Assembly: GCA_051294375.1 (NCBI GenBank) | Contig: CM119266.1 | Span: forward strand, 683,682 to 747,681 | Source: Paraspadella gotoi | Lineage: Eukaryota > Chaetognatha | DNA: 64,000 nucleotides | Direction of reading: 5' to 3' | Part shown: in pieces, positions 38,576-50,934 of the stretch | How the letters are laid out: the number at the start of each line of letters is the position of its first letter | Position numbering within the stretch: the first letter of the stretch is position 1 | Notes under the pieces: model-generated | Told to the model about the DNA's origin: nothing | Databases searched by the model: none | What the model saw: only the letters and a program-made list of their open reading frames with translations | Translations under genes and position numbers: made by a program

Positions 38576-40412
38576 CTATTTTGCCTTCACCGTAACTTGG
38601 TAAGGTTCGGGAAACCTCACCAACAACTTCCGTCCTTTCATCGCGGGCATTTCCGTTCCTTCCGCCAGAGCAAAGTCCGTCTTTAGCAGCAATCTGGCGA
38701 CAAAGACTTGCAGCACCATCCTCGCTTGGCTATCCCCCATACAGCGTCTCAGCCCAACGCCGAAACCCATCATGTTTTCGTTCCTCTTGTATTTCCCGTC
38801 CTCGTCCAGAAATCGTTCCGGCGAAAACTTCTCTGGATCGTCCCACACTTTGGGATCGTGGTTACAGGACCAAACGTTGATCAAGATGAACTTGTCGTCC
38901 GTAAAAGTGAATCCCGCAAACTCCGCGCTCGGCTTCAACAACCCGTGGGGAACGGAGAGATCCGCGGCCGAGGATCTTCGCAACACTTCGTCCACGAACG
39001 CCCGAAGGTAGTCGATGTCTTTCAAAGTCTCGGGCGAAGGAGAAACGTCGCTTCCAACGACGCGTTGGATTTCCTCCTCGACTTTCTTGGCCACATCCGG
39101 GTATCGCAGCAGCCAAGCGAGGGTCCAGCAGAGCGTCGCGGCTAAGGAATCCACTCCAGCGAAGTAGAGATCGAGGATCGCGTGTTGGACGCTTTTCTCA
39201 GAGAGGAAAGAAGCGTCTGCTCGCCTTCGACGCTCGATTATGACCGCGTCGATCAGACATTCAGATTCCTCTTTCTCATTTAGGATTTTCTCTCGTTTCC
39301 TGAGGACAAGGGAGGCGTGTAAATTAAAACTAGCGGACTTATCTTCATATTCTTTCACCGGGCCCTCGGCATAACTGTTCATTTACACTCATTTTCCCAC
39401 TTTATAAGTCCCATAACTATTGACTTAGTTTTGCAATGGCGTAATATCACAACCCGTTGGTTAAAGTTTTTCCGTCCGTGAGCTCCGTCCGCCGGATCCT
39501 AAGTTCAGGAAAGCTAGTCAACTTACGGAAAAAAACCTGACAGACCCTCTGGGCACACTAAGTGTTCTGTTCTGTTCTGTTCTGTTCTACTAAATATATA
39601 GGTTCTTTAAATAAATTAAAAAAACTTTTATAAATAAGTTTTAATAACGTAATTTTTTTTAATTTTAAGACATGGTATATATTTAATTAAATTTGATTTT
39701 TAATCAATTTGATTTTAATTCAATTGGTCTATTACCTCAAGCTCTCTTCGATGAATTCGACGATAAAATCATAAGACACGATCGCTCTCTTCACCAGATC
39801 CGTCTCGTAGTGACGAATCATTTTCGGAAAGAAGACGTAAAGCGGCGTGACGCCGATGTCGAAGATGTCGCGCGGCAAACTGATCACGTGATCGCGAAAC
39901 GATGATTTTTCGCGAACGTCGCTCGACTCGCCGAAGACCATCCGGCAGATGACGTTGACGGCGACCTGCTCGAGAAGATGCTGCGGATCGAGGGCGCCGT
40001 CCGTTTGGGTCATCCCCTCCACCGCGGCGTCGACGTCGGTGACGACGGCGCGCTCCAGGCGGCGCTGGTCGAAGTAGGCCGTCGAGAGGAAGTGTCGATG
40101 CTGCTTCCACTCGTCGGACCAATCGGGCCAGACGATTCCCTGACCCAGTGGATACTTGATGAGTCCGAATGGGCTGAGGACGTTTCCGCGGCCGGCGAAG
40201 TCCTCTCGGTTCATCATCTCTTGGGCCAACGCATTGTCGTTAACGACAATGTAAAGCCCAAGGTTGGGGAGAAGACGGAATTCGAAGATTGGGCCGAACT
40301 CCCGAGCCCAACGGGCGAAGGTTTGGGAGTAGTTGTCGCGGGAGAGACGAAGGTTGCCCAAGAGCCAATGATCCTTGGGTCCAGGAGGAACCGTGCTTCT
40401 TGGCGATGTCAT
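38576..40412 (-). CDS. Cytochrome P450 monooxygenase (CYP2-clan-like)
   Basis: Two exons, 39,736-40,412 and 38,576-39,299, join in phase (..EESL + RKREKIL..) to give 466 residues. The haem-thiolate enzyme would oxidise a lipophilic substrate using NADPH-P450 reductase at the ER. Visible landmarks are PPGP near residue 9, the I-helix AGVDSLAATL at about 273, E330-x-x-R333 in EVLR, FSPERF, and the haem loop FGVGLRRCMG with the ligand Cys at about 412. The intron 1 acceptor TCCTCAG at 39,300 gives normal family spacing; an upstream ATG-led extension of exon 2 would add about 30 odd residues. The I-helix has Ser-Leu where Thr-Thr/Ser is usual. The usual N-terminal membrane anchor is missing from the frame. 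A hydrophobic stretch (LFTIPIGFFALISLFNLKW) lies just upstream (about 40,450-40,510) in another frame, so a one-base error may hide it. The chosen ATG has an in-frame stop directly before it. Substrate cannot be inferred. Confidence 0.9.
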
Positions 40413-40560
40413 TTAGTTTTGTTTTTTTTTAACTTTTTCCACTTCAAATTGAACAGAGAAATCAACGCGAAAAATCCTATTGGTATCGTAAACAGTTTAC
40501 TACTGCTTGAAATATTGAAAAACAGGTTTGCCGCGATAAATAGATAGGGAGAGAAAGTGA

Positions 40561-40603
<43 letters not shown>

Positions 40604-41787
40604 CAGAGGATGATACTATTTTAAAAACCTGTTTCCTACGAAAATTATTTAAGTATTATGTTGCGTCCACAGTATTATTGTTTGACTAAAGCGGGGACTT
40701 CCTGAGATACCCGGAGCGCGTGCTATGTTACTAACTGGCTTACGGGGCCGAGACCCTCGGAGACTGCTTATTATAGAGAAGGGCGGACGGAGCAGGGCGT
40801 CAACCTTTTACAGGCTTATTATAGAGAAGGGCGGAGGGAGCAGGGCGTCAACCTTTTACAGCCTACAGGCTTATTAAAAGCGGTCCCCTCATATTTAAGC
40901 GAGAACCGGGGTGACCAAGGTTTGAACTCGGGTCGCACGAATGAAACGAGATGATTTAGTGATTGAGACCAAAAGTCGTCACGCCACTTATGACAATTTT
41001 TAAAAATCAAGTTTAAGAGAGAGTTTCTTTCTTAGCAAACAACGATTGTTTATTTAGAGAAAGAAAAACGAACATGTTTCGACTCTTATTTTCCGAGTCT
41101 TCGAAAGCGCGTAAAGTTTGGAGCAAAGAATTGAGAAAGGTGAGGACAGCTGAGGAGGGGGGGGGAGAGAAGATATGACAGGGAATCGAAGGGAAATGAA
41201 AAAAGGTCAGTTGGGATAAAGAATGGACAATTTGGACATTATTTGAAAAAAAATTTAATGTAATCATAAATCAAAAGACTAAAAAAATAAGTAAAGTAAA
41301 AGTTTTTTTAACTAAATTGGTGAAAATTGGAATAGTAAAAAAGTGAAATAGATAGGATTGGGAAACAATAAAAATAAAAATTGAAGATTAAAAAAAAAAA
41401 ACTCAAAATAGAGCTGCCCCTCCCTTGGTGGGACAAAGGAGAGGCTTGACCTTTGGTCTCGGGTCATTGGTGGGTCAAGGGCTCTGACTCTGAGGATAGT
41501 GATCTTTGTTTTTTTCTCTAAATAAAAAATCGTTTTTTGTTAACAAAGAAACAAAATCTGCCAACGCAAAAGAAAGTTTAACACAAGTAAAATAAAGTTT
41601 TAAAGAAGCTAATCATTGTCTATTATCTTTGCAAATCTTATAGAAAAAAAACACGGAAGAAAGAAAGATGAACAAGAGGGAAAGTAAAAGTTATAAGGAT
41701 AATATAAAAAAAAAGATATTTTAAAAAATCATTGAAGGGATTAAGATTAACTTTATTAAAAGAAAAATATTTTGCCTTTTGCTTTAG
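40413..41787. other. Intergenic between P450 and CUB-like exon
   Basis: Contains a GA tract (40,567-40,602), a tRNA-like/SINE-like segment, then AT-rich DNA. No further exon of the neighbouring genes was recognised. Confidence 0.6.
40690..40995 (-). mobile_element. Possible tRNA-derived SINE
   Basis: On the minus strand an A-box-like AGTGGCGTGACGAC (about 40,989-40,976) is followed 44 bases later by a B-box-like GAGTTCAAACC (40,929-40,919), the spacing of an RNA polymerase III promoter. Downstream on that strand are two direct copies of a 50-bp unit (40,765-40,862) with CTGTAAAAGGTTGACGCCCT. No clear poly-A tail or target-site duplication was found. Confidence 0.35.
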
Positions 41788-41909
41788 ATTTCATGGATGG
41801 ATCGAATTGCGGCGACGGACAATGGATAGATGGCGCTGTGGTCTACTCTCACGCAGCCGCGTTGCATAAATACTACAAGAGCAACATCAACTGCAGAATC
41901 ACCTTCAGG
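41788..41909 (+). CDS. CUB-like exon (partial gene)
   Basis: A single exon with a strong acceptor (TTTTGCTTTAG) and donor (AGG/GTGAGT) and a continuous frame of 40 codons. It reads FMDGSNCGDGQWIDGAVVYS and continues HAAALHKYYKS, ending NINCRITFR. The pattern of one Cys, an I/V-x-S strand, a YYKSN turn, then NCRITFR resembles the first half of a CUB domain, an extracellular beta-sandwich used in binding and protease regulation. The rest of the domain should follow after the intron, but the next 280 bp is a GA microsatellite region and I found no convincing continuation before 43,000. It may belong to a gene whose other exons are lost, far away, or broken by sequence errors. The assignment rests on pattern only. 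Confidence 0.45.
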
Positions 41910-43070
<1,161 letters not shown>

Positions 43071-43710
43071 TCACTCGATCCTAATGTCCGCGCAGCCGTA
43101 AAACTGCTCCTGCGGTCCGCAGCCGGTGCAGCACCTTCCCCCGGCGCAGCCCCAAGTGTTTCCCGCGTTGTACTTCCATTGAAGGACGCAGTGAGAACAC
43201 TTGAGTCCCGGGGGAAGCTTCACGCTGGTCGTCCACCTTCCCTTACGCCAGGTGTCCACCTGAGAATGGGGGTTGGGGATTGCGGGTGGTTTTGTGAATA
43301 AGCTATACTAATTAACGTGTCTGGTATATATATAAAATGGAAATATTAACGAAAGGTGTTTAAATGATTCTTTTGCGTCGAAAAAAAATAATAATAAAAA
43401 AGTTACAAAAACCTTATACCGATAAAAGAGAAAAAGTTCTTTTGACGTTGGTAGCTTCGGTAATCGTTAATGGTGATTAAATAGAGATTAGAAAATGTAA
43501 ATTAAATAGAAAGGTCGGGAAAGAAAGAATAGATAAAAAGGAAAAAAAGGTAAGAGAAGGATAATCGGCGGACAATGGTGGATTAGGAAAAAGATTAGCG
43601 AGGATTAGAGCGGGGAAGAAGTTCGACTTTGTTTCACTGGAAATGTGAAGAAGAGTTTTAATCAGTTTCAAGAAGCTAGAGAAAAAAGCACTAACCACTG
43701 TCATATTAAC

Positions 43711-43747
<37 letters not shown>

Positions 43748-44322
43748 TCTCTTTCTCTCTCATCTCTCTCTCTCTCTCTCTCTCACGATCTCGAAATAAC
43801 TTTATCACTGTCTCTTTTATTACTTTCTGTGACTATTCCAATGACTCATTACAACCATCGATTCAAACCTTGTACTTGGTTCCACTTCCATCAGCCAATC
43901 TCAAGGGTTTGAAGCACTCAGGCTCGGCTCGCTTCTTGGGATCGTTGGTTGGGCAAATGCTGTACTCCATCCATCCTTTGTGGTTGGTAGTGATCATGGC
44001 CACGACCTGGATGCAGAAGAGAGGGGAGGAGAGAGAATTGGAGACAGAGAGAAAGAGAGAGAGGAAAACAAATTTAAAACAATGAAAACGCAACAAAAAT
44101 CAATCGCCTTCTATGTATAAATCAATACGGAATAACGTTAATCTAGTTTAGTTAAAATTTCGTTCACAGAATAAGTTTTAAAAGAGAGAAAATGGCCCCC
44201 GAAAAAAAAGGTTGATGGAACTGGCACCGCCAAGGACATTGATGGATGGTCATTGGAGATGATGAAAGGTCAAAAGAGGAACCGAAAAGGGAAAAGATCT
44301 TCTCAATCGCCCATTCGGGTTT

Positions 44323-44375
<53 letters not shown>

Positions 44376-44403
44376 TCTCTCTCTCTCTCTCTCTCTCTCT
44401 CTG

Positions 44404-44443
<40 letters not shown>

Positions 44444-45128
44444 CTCGGGACGGCTGACGCTGAGCTCCACTTGGGAAGGCCTTACCTTTTTTTTTCCCGT
44501 TTTTCTTTTTTTCTTCTTCCCTACACTTTCCTTTTTTTCTTACTCCTCTTCCTTTCAACCCTTGTGTCTTGGCTCAAATCCCCATTCGGTCAGAATATCA
44601 TCGGCTCCATTCGACCACAATTTTGGCCCTATTTTCCGAAATCGTCCCATTTCTGATCCTAATCCAGGAACTTAATTTTAACCATAATATCTTACGCTAA
44701 TCTATAAAACTAAAAACCAACTTAATTCTGAATTTAATCTAAAATGGGGCGCTTTTTGAAAATTATCGCAAAATAATACCCAATTCCATTACAAAAAAAA
44801 TGAGAGATGATTAATTTAGTTTTTCTCTCACTTTTCACCGAGAAATAGCAAACTCGCCGTCTTGTATTCTCACCTTACCTTAAAACCCAACCCCCCTTTT
44901 CCTCACCTCGATGGTCTGTCCGGACTTGTAAGTCTTGACGATGGTCCCCGTGCCCCACTTCCCTCCCGCCTCGTGAGGCCGGGGATGAGGGTGATCCCAG
45001 GCGTCGCGCCGCATTCATCCCAAGTTCCTTTGATGCTGAAATCCGCCGCAGTAGCATTGGTTGTCGTTGTAGTCGGGGGAGTCTTGAACCCGTACCTGGG
45101 GTGGGGGGAAGGGAGGGAGAGAGAGAGA

Positions 45129-45181
<53 letters not shown>

Positions 45182-45363
45182 ATTTCTCCTCACTTCCTCT
45201 CACTTCCTATCCTAAATTGCAATCACTTCGGCTTATTCCGAGTTTCATCTCACCTCCAGGCAGACGCTCTGCCGGGCGGCTTCTCCATGTAACCGTGACC
45301 GCAAACGGTCGCTAGGAGACAGAATCCGAGAAAGACGCAAGACAAAATGGCGGAAGACGCCAT
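43071..45363 (-). CDS. AA15-family lytic polysaccharide monooxygenase
   Basis: Four exons: 45,254-45,363; 44,907-45,095; 43,869-44,006; 43,071-43,259, for about 208 residues. A copper enzyme of this family oxidatively cleaves chitin or cellulose outside the cell. Exon 1 encodes a signal peptide ending VCG, cut before HGYMEKPPGRASAWR, so the mature protein begins with the copper-binding His. Exon 3 supplies the second copper His in TTNHKGWMEYSICPTNDP. Exon 4 ends with WTTSVKLPPGLKCSHCVLQW, a run of disulphide cysteines, CGPQEQFYGCADI (axial Phe region) and a stop. Exon 2 is damaged. YGFKTPP, DYNDNQCYCGGF, SIKGTWDECGA and DAWDHPHPRPHEAGG lie in alternating frames, needing three one-base-type corrections, with part of the usual CGxCGD motif missing. 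One frame has an in-frame TGA. Introns hold CT/GA tracts (43,713-43,784; 44,322-44,440; 45,116-45,174). Sequence error is likelier than decay because the other exons are clean. Confidence 0.88.
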
Positions 45364-45975
45364 CTTTGTTATTATACTTTCTTTTTATTTATTATTAAAG
45401 TGAAGGAAAAGATCGGAAGACGAACGAAAGGAAAGATCATCAACCTTTATATCCCATCGATACAGCGGGGATAACTAAAGGGCTTCGCTTTTGTTGCCAT
45501 TTCTAATGCAATAACTGACCTATTAATTCCAATTTTAAACTGAGCTAATCTTCTCAGCTCTTTGGCTTCACAACCTGAGGAATTTGAGTCAAATACCATT
45601 GTGACATTGAATGAGAGATGGATTCATTCATTATTAAAACTCAATGACTGTAACGTGGGAAGAAAACTCGGAAAGCAGGGATTGTTATCGTCGTCGTCGT
45701 CATCGTCGTCATTGTCACTCGCTCACTTTATCTCATTGAGAAAAAAAATCACGATGAATCAAATGTTTGTTTCGCTTTAATTCTAATCGATGATAAAATG
45801 AAAACCAAAATATTTTTTTTCTGTTTTGACAAAGAATTTTATGTCGAAATTAATTTCGGTTAAAAAAAAACCAAATTTAAAAAAAATTCTGAAAAAAATT
45901 AAAAAACAAACGAAATCAAAATCAGAAGCAGAAGGATCAGCTGGAAACCTTCTCATGAAATGAGAAAGAAAGCTG

Positions 45976-45979
45976 AGAA

Positions 45980-46059
<80 letters not shown>

Positions 46060-46062
46060 AAA
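45976..46062. repeat. (GAAA)n microsatellite
   Basis: About 21 perfect GAAA units, continuing as looser A/G-rich DNA to about 46,170. Confidence 0.95.
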
Positions 46063-48049
46063 AATATAAAGAAATAAAGAAATGGAGAAAGAAAGAAAGA
46101 GATAGATCAAAAAAAGAAGCAAGAAAGAGGGAAAGAAAGAAAGTACAAAATAGAAGTATAGAAAAATAAAAAAAGAGCAACCGGAAGCTAAGGTTGAGGC
46201 TTCAACAAGATAAACGATCTTTCCACGACTTGGAAGAAAATTTTCTTTTTCGCAATTCAATCACAAAACGAAAAAAAAGGAAAATTAAAAAAGAAACAAA
46301 GAAGAAAAGTAAAACCAAAAAAAGGTTTTCTTTTCTGTCGCGTCTCTGATCCTTTTTATTCCAAAGTATGAACCGTTAATAAATATTTTTCTTTTTCAGT
46401 ATACAATATCCTGAGAACAACGTTTAACTTGAATAAAAAATCAAAAGAAAAAATTAAAAATAAATCTAAGGATAATTAATGGGATAATTCTATGAGAATG
46501 TATCTTTCTTATTATTAATTAATTAATTAAGAATAATTAAAGTTGTAAACAATTATGATAATTAAATCATTAATTATTAGGCTATTAAATGAACCTCAAA
46601 CATGATCATTTACCAATGTAAAAGAATAATATTAAACCTTCAGGGCAATAGAACCAAAAATTATCAAATCTTAATCAGAATACGACAATATGCAAATGAG
46701 ATTAAGGAACTCAATCTCATTTAAAATAATCCACAAATAAATCTGCTACAACTACAATAAAAAAAATGAAATCAGGAATGTAAATTAAAAAAAAAGAAGA
46801 ATCGCGGGAAAAAAAATTGCGAAACAAAAAGAAATGAAGAAAAAATCTCGAGTTGACAAGATTTACTTTCGCCGTCAACTCATCAGGAGTCATTTTGAGG
46901 GAGAGGGAGAGGGAGAGAGAGAGGGAGCGAGAGAAAGAGGGAAGAAGGGAGAAAGAATAGAAGCAGGAGAAGAGTCACGGGGGGAAGGGAGAAGAGGGAG
47001 TTGGTTAAAGGGGAAAGGTGGAAGAGATGAGAACTTAAAAGGGGAATGGGAGCAAGAGGGGGAGGGCAAGCAATGGAAAATAAAGAAAATGAGAAAATTT
47101 GACTAAATTAGGCTGAGAAGAGATAAAGAGAAGAGAAGAAATTAGAAAAGTTGTTGAATACACGGAGACAAAAGTCGCTCGGTTTAAAAAAAAAGATGTG
47201 TAAGAAATGACATTGCAAAAGATCAATTAAAATTAAAAAGAAAATAAAACATGAATCAAACTCTCATTCATATCAAATTATTGTATCTTTAATATATTTA
47301 TATCTCTTATTATTTTTTTCGACGTCATTTTAAAATATATTTTCTTTTTCTTTTTTAAAAATTTTTGAATCGTCTCGTTAAGCTTTTTTAATGGAAGTTT
47401 TAATTCTTTAAAATTATTTGTTTTTAATTCTTTCTTTTTCTGAGTATCACGAAAAAAATTTCTTAATTTGCTAAAATATTAAAAAAAAACCCCAAAAACT
47501 CTCGCCTTCTTCCCGAGGCCGTTTTCTTTTTAAAAGAGGCCAATAATTCCCAAATCGTTTTTCTCGCTCCACCCATTAACACGTTCTATTGCCCCTTAAC
47601 CCATTAAATTCACTCTTTTTTTTCTCAATGGGTCGTCAATGAAACTCATCCGGTTTAATTCAACGAGCTCAAGTTTAAAGCGACCAATCGCGATCACGCA
47701 TTCCATTAAATCGACCAATGGTTAAAATCGTTTCTAGGATTTGAACGAAAGCCTTTCGTTGCGCGAGGCCGACTTGGGCCTTTTAGCACGAAAGCGGACC
47801 GAATTAATCCAAGATTATAAACCACCGCGACCGGTTGGGTATGGCCGATTCCTTGCCCAACTAATTGAACCACCCTGGACGCTTTAAAGGGCATCGATTT
47901 TGAACTCACCCATCTCGGAATGGCCTTTCCTTCCACTCGCCCTTTCCCTTTTGTCCTTCCTCATACAATGGCGGATTTTTATGGTTGGGAATCTTCGCCA
48001 ATAACGACATCTTTTCAAATCTGAGAATTCGCGATCGCTTCAGTTTTTC

Positions 48050-48054
48050 TTCCT

Positions 48055-48125
<71 letters not shown>
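48050..48125. repeat. (CTTT)n microsatellite
   Basis: About 19 perfect CTTT units. Confidence 0.95.
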
Positions 48126-48126
<1 letters not shown>

Positions 48127-48650
48127 ATTAAACTTCGTCAACGATGTGACAAAGCCTTAACGATACATCCGAAATATCACCCTCATGTTGGCTTTTAATC
48201 TTTATTCTCTTTTTCGCAGCTTTATCCTTTAACCATTCTTTCATAGACGACTCTCCCTACAATTCTACTCTCACTTTGTGAGTTCTTTCTTCTTTATTTA
48301 TTATCATGCTGATCGCTTATTTCTTTCCCAAAATATGTTATTTAACAACATAAAAAGAGTATATAGATGTAGTATAAACTGCTTCATCCATTTTCTGATT
48401 TTGTCTTTTAACTTTCTTCCTCCATCCTACTTAGAAAACACTTCCCCCTCTCAACTCGTTCCTCCCTTTTCTTTTCCTCTCTCTTTTCTCGTTCACCCCA
48501 CTCCAAACTCCCCACTCCCCACTCCTCTCTCCCCACTCCCTACTCCCCAACCCCCAACCATTTCCGAACGATCAATTTCTATTCTCGACGTTACGTTTCG
48601 CCATTTTTACTTTCGGCAGAATTTCATGACGTTAACAAAGACCCAGGAGA

Positions 48651-48652
<2 letters not shown>

Positions 48653-48727
<75 letters not shown>
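48653..48727. repeat. (CT)n microsatellite
   Basis: About 37 perfect CT units. The overlapping 170-codon plus-strand frame is low complexity. Confidence 0.95.
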
Positions 48728-48729
<2 letters not shown>

Positions 48730-49607
48730 TCCCTCCGGCTCTTTACCTTTTATGGCGACGGAGTGGATCTTCTTTTTCCCTCGAGACTGAGAGGTTCGGA
48801 GGAGGTAAAGGAGGAAAGGGAAAGTGCAAAGAAATAAAAGAGGTTTGGAGGAAAGAAGAAATAAAAGGAGAAAAGGAAAGAATAAGAATTAAGGAAACAA
48901 AAAAATAAATAGGTTTTGAGGAAGGAAGAAGGGAAAGGAAAAGAGGAAAAGATCAGAATCAAGGAAACAAAAAAGTAAACAAGGTAAAATAACAAAATCA
49001 GCTCAAAGATTTTTTCGGAAAAAATTCAAAAAGGCTTAAGGAACATTTCTGAACTTAATTTAACCATATAATCTAACTTTGATCTTTTACAAATCCTTAA
49101 TCTAATTTGCAATCCTAATCCCTAACCCTAACGCTAACCTTAATCACTAACCATATCCCCTTAAGGAAAGATAAGTGAAAAAATGGTGAAGAGCAGAGGA
49201 AGAAAGAAAACTTGACAGAGAAAGAAAAAGGAAAAGATTAAAGGAGTATGAGCAAGAAATAGGGGGGAGAAGGGAGTAGAATAGAAAGAGAGAGGAGGAG
49301 GAGCCGAAGGGAGAGAAGGGAGAGAGAGAAGATGAGAGAGAGAAGAGACGGAGTAGAAGAGGCGGAGGGCCCGAGAACGAGGGTGATGACGAAACGAGAG
49401 AGAGAGAGGAGGGGACGCGAGAGAGCAGAAGATGACGAAGAGAGGACGAGGAGAGAGAGAAAGAGAGCGGAGGAGGTGTTGTCGTATCGGTGGTGCAAAC
49501 AGAGCCGCGCCTTCGTAAATACAAGAGGGAAAATTGCGGGACAATTGAACAACTCACAGTCAACAAGAAGACGAGGATACTGGAATGAGTGACGCCTCAC
49601 CCCCGCT

Positions 49608-49632
49608 NNNNNNNNNNNNNNNNNNNNNNNNN
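49608..49632. other. Assembly gap, 25 N, with flanking duplication
   Basis: The left flank (49,490-49,607: GTGCAAAC..GCCTTCGTAAATACAA..GAGGAT..CTGGAATG..GTGACGCC) recurs in a noisier form at 50,078-50,220 on the right, so the gap again sits inside a duplicated reading of one sequence. Confidence 0.85.
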
Positions 49633-49633
49633 A

Positions 49634-49684
<51 letters not shown>

Positions 49685-50934
49685 AGAGGAGGAGAGACGA
49701 ATGAGAGAGAGAGAGAGAGGCGAGAGTGGGAAGATAATTTGACATTACAGAGAGAGAAAGGAAAGTCGTCTTTATGAGGCTTGAGATGGGTCATGTGCGG
49801 CGGAAAGCGGGGAGCTCTTAAGGGAGACGTTGCCTAGGCTGTTCATTTAAATAATGTCGCTTCCGTGATAACGCGATCGAGAGCGCGATGGTGCAGATCC
49901 GAGATGAGGACCGGAGAGAGAGAGATGAGCCGATCGAGAGATGAAGGAAGGAGAACGCACCGGTACAGCGCCTGACGATTGAGAGGAGGAGAACGACGAA
50001 TAGAGATAGATGACGAGAGAGTAATGAGTCGGAGTGTTAGCTTTCAGCGTAAAATCGAAGTGTCGGTGTCCAAGTGGTATTGCAAACCAGAGTCCGCCCG
50101 CCTTTCGTAAATACAAATGACGGGAAAATTTGCTAGTGAACAATGTGACAACTTCACCTCGCCGTCACAAGAAAGCCGAGGATTCTGGAATGTCTGAAGT
50201 GGATCGCCGTCACCCGCCTACCCATTATGATAGGCCGGAACCAGTGTTGGAAAACTTAGAAGTTCTCTCAAATAAATAATGACTTTTTTTTAAAGTGATT
50301 AGTTAACCGAGATATGAAAAAATAAAAATAATGTTTAAAAAAATTACTTATTCAATAAGCGCCACGGAATAGCATTTAAGATTAAATTTATATACTATAA
50401 TAATAGTTTTTTTTAAAAAATTTTTTTTGAATTTTTCATATTATTTTGTTTTTAATGGATTCTGATTGTAAGGCTTTAAAAGTTTAGATAAAAGGTTATT
50501 AATTACAAATTTTTTTAAAATTTTTTTTGTTAATGATTAAAAAATTTTAAAAAAAAAAAAACTATTTTAAAATTCAGCCATGATGATGATGATTGATGAT
50601 TTTTTAACTTTTTTTTTTCTGTTTTTTTAACCAATTTTCTTGTCAAAAATTTTTAAAAAATTGTACAGAGATAGCAAGTACTAACTTTCATTTAACTTTT
50701 CAAGCGCTTATAGGAATCCGTTCTATAAAAAACTAATTTTTTAAAAAAAATTTGTCATTTGTTATATATTAATAAATATTTAAAAGCTTCAGTGACAACA
50801 ACCCAATGAACTAATTCAAAAAGTTGCATTGAAAAATCGATTTAGTAATTAGAAGGAAAAGATTTTTTTTGTGAAGAGAATTAAAAGTTTTATAAAAAAC
50901 CGTGTTTCAATATTTGGCCCCCCGCTCTTACCCA

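Larger units (their letters stand above)
45364..50934. other. Intergenic, repeat-rich, no gene recognised
   Basis: Includes (GAAA)n, (CTTT)n and (CT)n tracts, purine-rich and pyrimidine-rich stretches, and a 25-N gap. A 76-codon minus-strand frame at 47,706-47,936 lies in a more GC-balanced patch but is unrecognised. 50,230-50,930 is AT-rich with homopolymers. Frames at 49,150-49,600 are Ser/Leu/Arg translations of GA-rich DNA. Confidence 0.6.

Noticed and set aside
38708-40547. Plus-strand frames of 79-189 codons over the P450
   Set aside because: Antisense to the two P450 exons, which carry all the family signature motifs.
47706-47936. Possible tRNA or tRNA-derived element on the minus strand
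   Set aside because: TGGTTCAATTAGTTGG and CGTTCAAATCC resemble A and B boxes, but they are about 125 bases apart and no cloverleaf forms between them.
49105-49150. Telomere-like CCCTAACCCTAACGCTAACC
   Set aside because: Only two perfect CCCTAA units within degenerate text; too short to call an interstitial telomere.
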